Notes under the pieces: model-generated
The model's input: the letters and a program-made list of their open reading frames with translations, nothing else
What the model was told of the DNA's origin: nothing
Databases searched by the model: none
Position numbers and translations under genes: made by a program
DNA from: Paragonimus westermani
Taxonomy: Eukaryota; Platyhelminthes; Trematoda; Plagiorchiida; Troglotrematidae
Assembly: GCA_008508345.1 (NCBI GenBank)
Contig: QNGE01001031.1
Span: forward strand, 50,951-114,950
Direction of reading: 5' to 3'
Length of the DNA: 64,000 nucleotides
Shown: positions 35,801 through 47,800 of the stretch, piece after piece
Numbering within the stretch: the first letter of the stretch is position 1
Layout: each line of letters opens with the position of its first letter

Positions 35801-38800
35801 AGCCTGTCATTGGCTGATCTTATTAGCACATGCAAAACCATAAACTGTATGTCAGTTGGTGGAATACGGAACAGATGAATTGGTGAATAACGGGAGGCAC
35901 AACACTGAGACCGTTCGTCCAAACTTCACGTTGTATCTTTAACGCGATATTTAGATTGGCAGCTCGTCAAATCTGTTGTGTCGGGGTTTGGATAATCGGT
36001 GAATTGAGATTTCCACTCCAGTCATGTATCAAGGGTGGCAGCTAATCGTCTACCACGCCGAGCACTTTGCCAGCGCTGCGGCCGGCTGGCGTATGGTGCG
36101 AGTTGGACAGATGTTGACGTAGCGTAAACAAATGAAATAGTTCACGAAGGGATTGACCACTGTAGATAGGATTCGCCTCCCGGGTTGGGTCCCTCGCGAC
36201 TCGAAGAGTCGGTGGCTGAAGATGACGGCTAATCGAACTCAATGGCGTGATTGTTATCGTTGTTTTGCCGAGTTGCGTATGAACTGAGTGCATTTAACAA
36301 CGTGCAGCATTGAAATCCGTAAGGAAGGCGCCTTACTTCCATTTACAGCTAGGTTAGTTGTTTGCAAGGTGTAGGCACGTTGGTGTTTAAAGTTTGAATA
36401 TAGACGTGGCCATTTTTCGTGGTTAGGTCCTTTTCCCGTTCCCTTCTTTATTCCTCTCTCTTTTCTTGAACAGGGTTTGCTTGTGTGAACCATCGGTGTA
36501 TTGCCGTCTGTAATGATGATGATAATGATGCTGGATATCTGAGATTAAATACAATGGTTTTGTTGAATAAATTTTCATCCGTTCCTTTGCTTTCTCCAGT
36601 CTGTTGCTGTTCTTCGGCTGCTTGCCAGTATCAACCATTAGTCGGTTGTTGTGTGTGTTGTTAGTTGACGTAACTGACTTTGGTGATGAGATGGTGTCAT
36701 CTTGTGGTGCACTTGTTTTGTCATTTACTGTCGTCTTCAATTTATGTGATAACTTCATTTTTATGCATACAGTTGGATTATAATGTTCCCGCGTTTTGCA
36801 ACATCTGTTACACAAATCGTGATGTTCCTAGTGTGTTAATTTTGTGTCACGGGCATAGCAGCTTGTTTTGTTTTTGATATTCATGTCAAGTGTTGCTTTT
36901 CAAAAAGAGCAGGCTAACCGATCATTCGACAGTTGACAATCATCGCTGGCGTATTGTCATGCGGGATGGGGGAATTTCTGCAATGGTTCAAGTGGGAATG
37001 CTTTTATTGCGTTAAGAGATAAAGAGTTATCAGAACCTTCATGTGTAAGTGATTTTCGATCCTCATGCATGGGTAACCCTTTTGTCCAATTTGGCACTTA
37101 ATTCACATGTTCCCAATCTCATTCTCCCGATGTAGGTCACGCCGGCGGTCTCACAGCCCTCACCAAGATGCCATCTTGTAACATACTTGTTCTGGGCGCG
37201 CAGAAACGTTTGCTGTCCGGATTCAGCAATTCGTCCACACTTCCACATACAGGATACATATATAACGCAGAAGTCGTTCAGAAGCTGCCGCCGGACTTGC
37301 GTCAGAAAGCCGCTCGGCTACTAGCAAACAAAGTTGCCCTCGCAGCTCGGGTCGATCTGTTTCATGAATCCACAGTAAGTCCCAAGATTATCCTCGTGTA
37401 ACAATGCTCCACGCGCCTGGCCCAGTTTACTGAACGTACCACTAACGTGTTTGCGTTGAAACAAGCCTTTGTTTCGTCGAAACAGATTTTGAGCAGAATA
37501 GTTAAAAGACAGAGACTGGTAGATGCAAGCATTTCGCATTGACCAGTCAGTATCCAATTTACAATGACTGAGGCATGCTGTGTCTGTCGATGGTTCGAAT
37601 CCAACCGAAGCCCTGAATTTTCACAGTTGACATGAAACGTTTTTTTTATATCGGACAGTTAGGGGGCAGCGTGGACAGTCAATCGGTGGGTTAGGAAAGG
37701 TCACCAAGTCCAAGGAAGGGCCAAATTTCCGAGCAATTGTTTCTAACTATGTAGGGTCGGCTTCAGTCGATTGATTGCGACCGCCTCAGCAAATCGTAAG
37801 ATTCTTGGATTGGAGTGATGTAATAGGATTCTGAGTGCACAAGCTTGGTCGATAACGTGATCAGTGGTCAGGACGTGTCTTGCGACTGCGGACGCTGATT
37901 GCTTGTGTGTTTCAACGACATTATCTTTCTGCAACACACAGTTCTGCACCCACTTAGACAAATGTTCCTTCATAGATTTTGACCATGAGAATCGATCAGT
38001 TTTACTCACCCAAACCCTGAAAATTCAGCGATTTAGGTGGTTAGATTGTGCACTGGCTATCGTTTGACTCTTCGTGCACCCCGTATTAAACTTCCAACCC
38101 TACGATTTCACTTACGGGATAGCCATTCACCAGGTTAGTAAGGGGGACTGGTGCAACTGCTGGCAAGTCGTGTTCGCCTTTCGGTTTGGAGCCTTAGTGA
38201 CTCGTTGATCCTTTTGTTGACATCATTAAGTGATACGACAACTAAGGCAATTCATTGGCGTGGCTGTTACTGTTTCTACTAATTTGTCAAATGTTTGCCA
38301 TCACTGCGGTGGAGCAATGCGAATCTAGTGTTACTCCCATCCGTTTTTCCGTTGACGCTTACTCATGTAACTGTTTTCTGTCGCGAGCTCATTTCTGGAG
38401 GTATGTCTTACACGCTTATTGAAGGCAGCAGTTGAAATTTGATATATTTGTTTTGCTTTGTGACGGCTTATTCGTTCAAGTGACCAAAATTGGTTATCAG
38501 GCTTGTTAGGGTTATGTATGACTTCCTGCGAATGCACTTGTCTTCAAAGCTGGCCATCCGAAATTTGATTGACGGCAGTGTTATATGTCCTAGCTCTTAT
38601 CTCTTTCGTGAAATACTCGTCGCTCGATTCAATCCCACTTAGTCGTTTCTAATCTGTGACCCAACGTAGCCAATTGTCCTTGAGCTTTTCACGTGTATTG
38701 TGTTCGGAACAAGATGGTACCTGCATATATATGTAAACGTCGTTCTGTGAGGAACACATGCCTCTATGTGCCCGGGAACGTTATATATGTTGGAGTTCGC

Positions 38801-41800
38801 TGTTACACACATAAATAAGTCAAAATTAAATCTATATTACCAGCAAATAAATAGTGTTGTAGGTTCACTGGTTTAAATGAGACTCAGTCTGCTATGCTTC
38901 CCATTAGCAACGTTGTTTTGGAGAATGGTAGTGACGTTGATTGTTTTTCGTGTTAACCACTTGAGAAATCCTACAATCTATCCCATGTATCATCTGGTAG
39001 GTTCAGTAAAACAATGGGATGAGAAATGCACGCAGTCCGAGTTTGAGGTTTCTGAACTGTCAACTTACCTTTGTATCTCGGCTGGTGGAACTCATACGCT
39101 GCGCGTGCGGACAGTTCGTGTTGTTTATTCCAATGCATTTGAAGTAGTTGGGTCTGATCTAAGTGCAAAGGTTATTTTAACAAAGTGGAGAAAGAACTTA
39201 CGGGTGTGGGTAAGTAGATCATGCTTCTTCAGTCATTGACTTGTGGTTCGAAATTTGGGGGACGTTACCTCATGAGTTGACCCAACATCGCGCTTAAGGC
39301 TATCACAACTTGATCTGTCAGGTGAAATATTTACTGTTCAACCTAATCTTTATCAGCGTTGATGTACCTAGTCGGCTTGATATCAAATTCATAGATGCCT
39401 TTCAAGAAAAACTATCTTTAGGATCACAATCATTCTGCGGTAGGTCTCATCCGTTCGAGGTATTCTGTAACCGGACTGGAGTTTCGCACAACGACTATAG
39501 TTTTCCAGGCGTATGTATCTTTGTCCAAGTCGAGAATTGCACTGCAGTTCTCTTGCTTTTAATGGTCCTAGGTCAACATTTGTCCAATCCTAAAGTTACT
39601 TTTCTGTTTTTCTATCAATCCTCTTCGCTGTGGTAAGATGCTCGTTAACACTTAGGAAAAGACCTTTGTGGAAGTCAATGCGTTTATATATAAAAATGCC
39701 GTTGTGCTTCACTTCCCTCTGTGGTTTGAGGTACTCTTTCTGTTCACATGCGCGTGAAAGAAAGTGACCATCATTTCTTCCGGCTGCTGCTGATAGGAAG
39801 AGCGCACAGCTTCCGTGTGTTGTCCATCCTGTTCTGTTTGAAGCTATGGATTGTTCACAAGGAACGTTTGACTAGACTTACGACGCCTGTCCATTGTTCT
39901 TTACGCTAAATGAGCTGTACTGAGTGAACAGGTGGTGTGAGGAATGAGCCGTTGACCAGCACATGTTTCGAAAACTCTCGGACACCTTGCAAACAAACAG
40001 CCGAGCTATAAGTGGAAATTAGGCGTCAACAAGACAGTTTCCTTACGGCTTCCATTTACCCGCGTCATTAAGTGCACATACTTCACATACAACTCGGTCA
40101 AACACCGATACTATTCACGCCACTGAACCCGATTAGTCGCCATTAGTCCCCAGTCACCTACTCTGTAAGTCACGCGGACCCCAGCCCGGGAAGTCAACCT
40201 GGTCTGTAGTAGCCAACTCCTTAGTGGACAACTGTTTATATCACGGAACGACCAAGTGAATACGATGGAGCTGCAACGATCCCTACGACGAATTAATACT
40301 GTACGCGCTGTAGTAACCCCGAAGAGCTGATACCCAAGCCGACTATAAAGGAAAGGCACTGGTCTCTAGAAAGAGAGCTTCTACCGCCTCAGTCCGAAGA
40401 CAAATTACAAGCGTAGCTCTTGCGTATTTATAGCTCGTCAGGCGACCTTGTGAATAATGTTCAACGAAGCGCATGAAAAGCGTCCTAGGTCATAAACCGA
40501 CGAATTAGCGTCCAATGTGTTAATCGGCGCGAAAAATGAGAAGGATGATGCAATAATGGCGCGAGAGGGAGAAATGCGAACTTACGAGAGTAATAAATGT
40601 TCATTACCGATCATGTGGACAGTTTTTGGGGCATCTGACCTCCCCAACAACTTCATTCTTCTACATCATCCCATCATCTGTCCACCTCACACCTTACGCT
40701 AGTCGACCGCAGCGTCGGCCGAGTGCTCGGCATGACAGACAACTAGCTGGCACTTTTAGTGTCTGTCCTAACAATCCAATTCTAGGTAAGCTGAAAGATT
40801 GAACAAAAGAATTCGCTTAGGTCGCCTAGCACACATGCTAGGCTCCAGGTGCCGTAGGTGCATAATGACAAGTATGATGCGGTCATGAAATTCGAAGACC
40901 TTGGATATTATATAAAGTATAACCAGTTAGTACCTCCTCTCAGACTGAGGTCTTTGTGTTAGCTCGATTCACTTTCTGCCGCATTGATTGGCACATTAAT
41001 CTACTGGATTACTGGTCACTGAGTACTCCTATTTTTTTCTCCCAATATTGATCTAATTCTTGCAGACTTGAACCATGACGATCCTTAGATAACCTCAAAG
41101 CCATGTGTGATTGGCTCGACTAAAAAACCAATACGTATGTAGCTATTTGAATTGCCCTATTTGTGTTTCGTTTGAGGATAAGTACGTTTCTTCATTTTTC
41201 CGCAGGATGGTCACATCGGTGAGAAACTCATGCTGGAGGTGGAACGCAAATTCGACAAATGGTTGGAACCACCGCCAGTCAAAACTGTCAAAGCACTTCC
41301 AGCTCCAATTGAACCTCCAGCGAAGTGAGCTTCCGTCAGATGTGGTTAACCGTTGGGGGAGTTTAGTGTGTGAACATTACTGATACTGAATTGAATTTCG
41401 AGGACTTTAATTTGAACACCATCCACCTTTGATCAGTCCTGTCATTCAGATAAGCTTTTCGGCTAGCCCACTTTGTAACGAAGCACTAGATTCGGGTTTC
41501 GCTTCTATTTTGGCATATCAGTAATGCATATTCTCGTTTGGGCCAGAATTTGCACTCCAATGCTCGTGTTTTTGAGACTAGCATGTTAACCACAGCGCCC
41601 GTTAACTCACATGTCTGAACGCTCGGCCGCAACGTTGGGTTCACATTGCCCGATCGTCTTGATAGGAGACAGTAATTGTCCTGTTAACTCCAATCGACGA
41701 TCAAGAACTTCTCAGTCAGGTTGAAGTCACGGATTTCATTGGATGAACTGAGCAATGTATGTAGAGTGAACTGGACTTCAAAGTGCAAATTCCGGCTCGC

Positions 41801-44800
41801 ACAAGTACATACATTATCCAGATTGCCTAATCGGTTTTAGGATGAACGCTACGTGACTTTTTAACTGGGATCGTTGCAGTCACTTCAGGCGGGCTATGTC
41901 TTGATTGATTCCAAAGGGCGATTTCGATACATCAGTTAGTAGAGATTTTGGTAAAGAATAAAACGTCATGCTAGTGTAAATCTTGTAGATTAGTTTGGTA
42001 TAAATCTGTGTTTTAAACAGATGTGACCATTTGAAAAAACCATCGAGCGCGGTTGGCTTTAGACAGTGGACGTAGAGACCGGGGGGTAAATCCCAACCTT
42101 TTAACGAAGACTTGTTAAACACAAAGCCATTCTGGAAGAATGCTAGTGTACACAAATTTTACGATCAGCTTCTTCGACTTCAACCACTCTGTATAAAACA
42201 GCTGAGGTCCAACTTTGCATACAAGAGGCGTTTTTTGTGCTGAACCTAGCGCGAAAAATTTCGTTTAAACTTATTTGTGTTAGATATGGATGGTTTGTTG
42301 TGAAACGGTTTTTACACGTTTTTTCTGTTGTGCACTGTTTTTATTCAAAGAGAACCTGATCATTTGGTTGTCTGCGTATCTGAATAGTATTTTGTATTAC
42401 GAAATACGTTCACACATAGACGACCTTATGCATTACGCTATTGACTTTCGGGTTTGCACGACTGACAATCATTATTTATCACACACATTGTCAATTATGA
42501 TATCTTTTATGTATTTCCTCCTAGGATGTGATTAAACAGGTATAGGCACCGTTTGTCTATTGTGGGATGCTTGAGAGAAAACGTGGATGTAGGGGAATTC
42601 TGGACGAAAGAAACAGGAAATAATCCAATATCACGATGAATTTATGGTTTCAATCCTAAACTACAAATGCAGGTTATCAGATAATCACATTTACGAAGAG
42701 CATCCATCGAATTATTTCACATAGCGCGCAAATTTAGATGAAGAAAAATATATTACCTATAAAATTTAGAAGGTCTGCAATACTTGACCAAAAATTAAAA
42801 TACGACTTGATAGAGTTTTTCAAACTTTCTTTTCATGAGGGTGAAGCAAGAAGAGAAGCTCTTTCTGAGATCTCCTGGCCTAATAGTTTGTGTAACTTTC
42901 TAATAGTCCTATATCACCATACAACCTACTGTCAAATACACCAAATATGGAGTTTAGTTTCCTTCAACTGTTCTTTACTAACATTCACTGATAAGTTGTA
43001 CGGATATTGGCTGGTACAAGAAAAAAAGTTATGAACAACTGATCGCACTAGTCACACATTTCCACAATGCTCTTTCTAGAAAAAAGTAGCACCGAATCTG
43101 AGCTTCGTTTTCGTTAGAGCCCGCCAGTAGCACATATTCACGCTACGACCACGCTCTTTTGAGACAACTGTGTTGGCATGTGTACCGTTCACTTCACATT
43201 AGGCATGATTGAATTTTCGTATACGAACATTCAGTGTACACTGTTCAGATTACCCGATGTTGCCGATACATTAACTGTCCTGCTAAGTGTAATTGGTTAC
43301 CCTCTACTGTTCAACTAGAAATTGTAGAAATCATCAAAGGTTTTCAGCGGTACTTTGACTACTGATGAGTGGTAAAGAAGTTTAGTCGAAGTTATCCACA
43401 ACTGCCTTCAACTCTCCTTATGTAAACTTCGTCTACTGTTACACAGAGCTTACACATAGCTTAATTTTCATTTATTGTGTTTGCGAGCTTATGAATTAGA
43501 AATCGAACTACACACTTAACACCTTTTATAAGGAAATCATCATTATTTGGTTTGTTTTAGGAAACGTGGTGGCCGTCGTTACCGTAAAATGAAAGAACGT
43601 CTGGGTATGAGTGAGTTACGTCGGTCAGCGAACCGTATCCAGTTCGGCGAAATCAGCGATGATGCGTATCAAAGCGACCTTGGGTTCTCTCTCGGCTCAC
43701 TGGGCCAACGTGGTATTGCCGGACGCCTTCGAGCTCCGCAAGCGGATTCGAAGACCAAGGCACGTGTGAGCAAAGCACTTCAGCACAAACTCTCACGATT
43801 TGGTGGCATGTCCACCATGCCAACGACCGCGTTGGGAGTTACAACGTGGGGTGGAAATTCTACTGTACGCAGACAAGTGGCTGGCACCTCGTCTTCCATC
43901 GCTTTCACTCCTTTACAGGTTAGTTAACCACTGCCGTCTGTTCCCAAGTCACCTAGCTATTGTGATGAATTTAATTTGGGTTCTTTATCCCGTATTCATT
44001 AACCCTTAGTGTTATCACACACTACTCCCCAGAGAGCATCACGTACAATTCTTACGGCTTATCGTGAACCAATCCCTTCAGCAATTGACAATCAATATTG
44101 GTTAGATTTTTACACTAGGTTGTCTACAGGTTGATATTTTATTGATATGGACTTATTTTCCTTGACAGAGATACAAAGTGGGCGGTCGAGATTCGTAACA
44201 GGCTGCATCTACACTCGTGATAGTCACACATCAGGACTAGTAGACCTGTTGTTTGTATGACTAACGGCTCAGGTGTTGATAAAAGCATGCATGTTAAGGT
44301 CAGCAGAAGCGTTTGAAGGACCGGAACGGTATCTACTGCTTCATAACACTGTGGCAACTAACGCTTGATTGAATCGTTTTTATAGTTGGTCATTTGAACA
44401 GCCGCGCAGCGAACGGCATGTGCCGGACACACTGTGGTGACAACAGCGTCTGTTGTGTACTACTACTCTGCTGGGCTTGTAATACTGGAGGGTTGTCGAC
44501 TGAAGGGTGCAACACAGAAATCAGACAATTGTCTAGCCACTGCCACGGCTCTCTATTGTGAACCCTTTGATCTGAAATGTTTGCGGTTGAACACGCCGTG
44601 ACACACTACTCCATTTCTTAGACTGATACTGTTGTTCAGTTTCGTCGATCGGTTGTTTGTGTTTAAGAGACGCTTCTCCCAACGAAACAGCCAGGACGCA
44701 TTACGCCATATCAATCGACCGATCCAATTCTGATGGTATGGTCTTGAGTAGTTATGTGGTTCCGCTCGGCCATTCTGGTTGCAGCCGCGCAGTCGAACAC

Positions 44801-47800
44801 CTGCGTGCCATCTGAGCTGTTTTCTCGCGTCTGCTTTCTGATGTCCCCTGTAACGTAGTTTGTTCTAACGCTCTGAATGCCACAGATTACCGTTTCATTT
44901 GATTCGTTCTGCGTCTGACTGTCATCTGATCGTGTCATCGGATTTATTTTGACTTATCGGTCATGTATGATAATCTTTTTGCCCTATATGTTCATAGCTG
45001 TGGCTTAATTTTGATTCGGGTTACCAACAATCGATGTTTCTCCGTGTTTTCTTTCCGAGTTTGGGTCAAACGGTTGAACGCGTAATAAAAGGGTCTCCCA
45101 ATAGTGTTATACATTCAGTTTGGTTCTCAATGTGTTTCTCGAATATGTTGCCCTTTTGATAAATTGTCAAGGTACTGTGTTACAGCATAACCGTCAGCCA
45201 CTAGAACTGTTACACGCAATACGAACGTCGGCATACGAAGCGTGGTTGTTCTTGAGAAAATGCTTTAAGTCATTGCCAACTAATTTGCTTTTGTTCAAGA
45301 TACCAATACGAAACACATGCGTCCGCATTTTTCTCCACTCGCTCTATACAAGGAGCACAGGACATCGCTGAGTATTCAATCACCGGTCTCCGCGAGTCAG
45401 AAGATACTGTGGCTGGGACCGCCGGTCACTCCAACAGTGATGTGGAATGTCCCAGGAGGCAACGTTACTAAAATGGTTCGAAACTGATAAGACTAAGCGG
45501 AAGGACTAGAAATGGAATGGATGCAGCTGCGGCATTGACTGAGGCACATTGCCATCTTGGATGGCATTTTTGACCAGCGGTTTGAGTGACCACGAAGACC
45601 ATAGCCAGTACGAACTCCTTGGCAACTCAGATATATATTCACAATTCAGAATATTAAATATTCGGGATGAAAAGCATCATACTTTGTGACCATTGTTGCA
45701 CACCCGAATCTGACTACCTGGTGCTCTGGAAATGTTCTGATAGCATCATAAATGGGTTCCGGCTAGTGTCGAAATGCACCATGCATCTGAGCCGTCAGGC
45801 TTAGTCGACCATCGATCTATTGTCTTCCTGTATTAAATAGTTACTGAGGGGTTAGTGTTCGGCTACCCTCTTCAATTTGTGTAAGCTATATCTTTTTGTC
45901 GTGTACCTCTTTCGGTTTCATATGGTTCGTTTTCCGAATGCCCTGCTTTAAGAAATAAAGCCCCTCTCGATTTATCATCCAAATTTCGGCACAAGTCACC
46001 AATTGTACACTACTGCAAACTCTAGTCTCGGTTGTTCCTGTTGAATAGGTTCGAATAGTGTGACAATGTCCAGTTCCTACACACGACCTAGTCTGTCACG
46101 TTACGACAGGTGCGTCGTGGAGTGGTAGCCCCTTTGTCTGTCTTTGTTCGTGTATCACAAAGGTTATTTCAAAAGTCTGTCCATCCTTATCGGCCAAGTG
46201 CAATTTACGCATTCCGTAATATCTTCAGACTTCGACCACTTGATGAGTCGAGTGAAGTGCTTAGTACATCGCTGTGTTCCACAGTGACGTACACAACCAC
46301 CTCAGCAACTAGCAGGCATCACCACACACGATCTTAATTCTCGTTACCGTTATCCTATCAATTCGTCCACATCGAAATTGTTTCCGGTGGCATGGGTGAT
46401 ACACCCGTAAGACCTTAGAACTACTCTGGTATCAAAAATACTTTGGTTTACAGTCTTGATGGAAACGGGTGACTAGTTGACAGGTTGACTTTGTGAATCA
46501 AACGTGGAGAACACTGATGGACGTCGTGGCTTCGTCATTACGCAGAATGCCAAATCTCGGTTCCTCACGAATGGTCATACAGATTTGCGAATGGAGGCAC
46601 GGACATTCACCAGCACAGGACGCAGTCAGTCGGTAGAGATGCCTTTCGATCAAGTAAGGCGCACACCGCATCGGACAAATGATGCTATTTTACACGATAA
46701 ACAGGCTACATGCATCAAAATACAATACCAAGCGGGATTTCGAGCAGCCATTGTTAGAGAAGTTATAATCACAATCCACATTCATATCTGGAGCGGGGAG
46801 AAACTTAAACGTCGAAATGTAACCGTGGCATTCCTAACATTTGCAATCACAAGACACCCCGGCCAGCAGAATTATCCTCAATAATTTTTGCAAACGATCA
46901 AGTAGGTTGTCGCTCGTTTGCTGGCATCCCGCCTTCGGCGGCCACTTCTGGAGGTTTTCCACCAGTAGTTCGTGTAATCACGGGGAGCCCAGAGGACAGG
47001 CCTGTAGTGGACGGATTTTTGTACGGTTAAATTGGACTGTAAATGCATTTTTGAATATGCTGCTTCACAATAACCGAGGGATGTTTCCAACTGGTTTGTG
47101 GATCTATTCAACTAAAGCGATGGAAATCCGGGACGCTTCAGACGGATGAGTATGCACAATTCTTGGTCGTGGACCGCAGGTACGTCAGCAGTTATTGTGT
47201 CCGTCCGCTTGTCCGATATCGAGAATGCTGCAAATTAGTTTGAACCGCGCAAAATCGTGTCTTATCCGGATGCTGACCAACTAAGTCGGATGGACACGTT
47301 TCACCTGCTTACACCACAATCAACCCATCTTCCGAACCCAACCAGAGTTTGACCAATATAGTTGACTAGCCTTAGTCAAGGCGATAAGGCAAGCGTGGAA
47401 TGAATTCCGGAGGTGAGCTTTCACTAACTTCTCTAACGGATTCAGTGTTCTGATCCGATGCTGTTCTCCAGACACTAGTCGTACTAGTCACTAATTCAGT
47501 GTCCGGTCTCTTACGATTACTTCGTAGTATATTGTAGCCAGATGATAAGTCGGTAGCTCGCACTTTCGTTTTCTGCTGGTCCTCGCTGACGAAAACCTTT
47601 TCCATCTCCAAGTGTAGTACCATCCGTATTATAGGTTTCCGTTTAGTCTGCGGCAGCTTGCTCTCTATCAACAGGATGGATGGAAATGGCTCGACGTCGG
47701 ACAGCAATTTCAGTTGTTCAACTGTTTTCCGTTTACTCCCATCATTAGTGCGACATACCATTCGGGTTTCGTCAAGAAGAAGATTCGCATCTGTACTAGT

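Larger units (their letters stand above)
32939..37135 (+). other. PRPF31: PRPF31 intron 4 (host to an RTE copy)
   Basis: A phase 1 intron of 4197 bases. It carries RTE copy B in the same orientation as the gene, and an unexplained 85-codon open stretch at 33724-33978. Confidence 0.9.
37375..41205 (+). other. PRPF31: PRPF31 intron 5 (Penelope-like and RTE scraps)
   Basis: A phase 0 intron of 3831 bases with retroelement scraps at 37743-38330. The remainder shows no identifiable gene. Confidence 0.9.

Noticed and set aside
37063..37248. Minus-strand frame with GVTYIGRMRLGTCELSAKLD, resembling a GIY-YIG motif
   Set aside because: It is antisense to the start of PRPF31 exon 5 and the adjoining intron. 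The similarity is a short chance match, although a true Penelope-like scrap lies 500 bp away.
41111..41383. 90-codon plus-strand frame over PRPF31 exon 6
   Set aside because: It is in a different frame from the conserved Prp31 exon (DGHIGEKL...), so it is a shadow.
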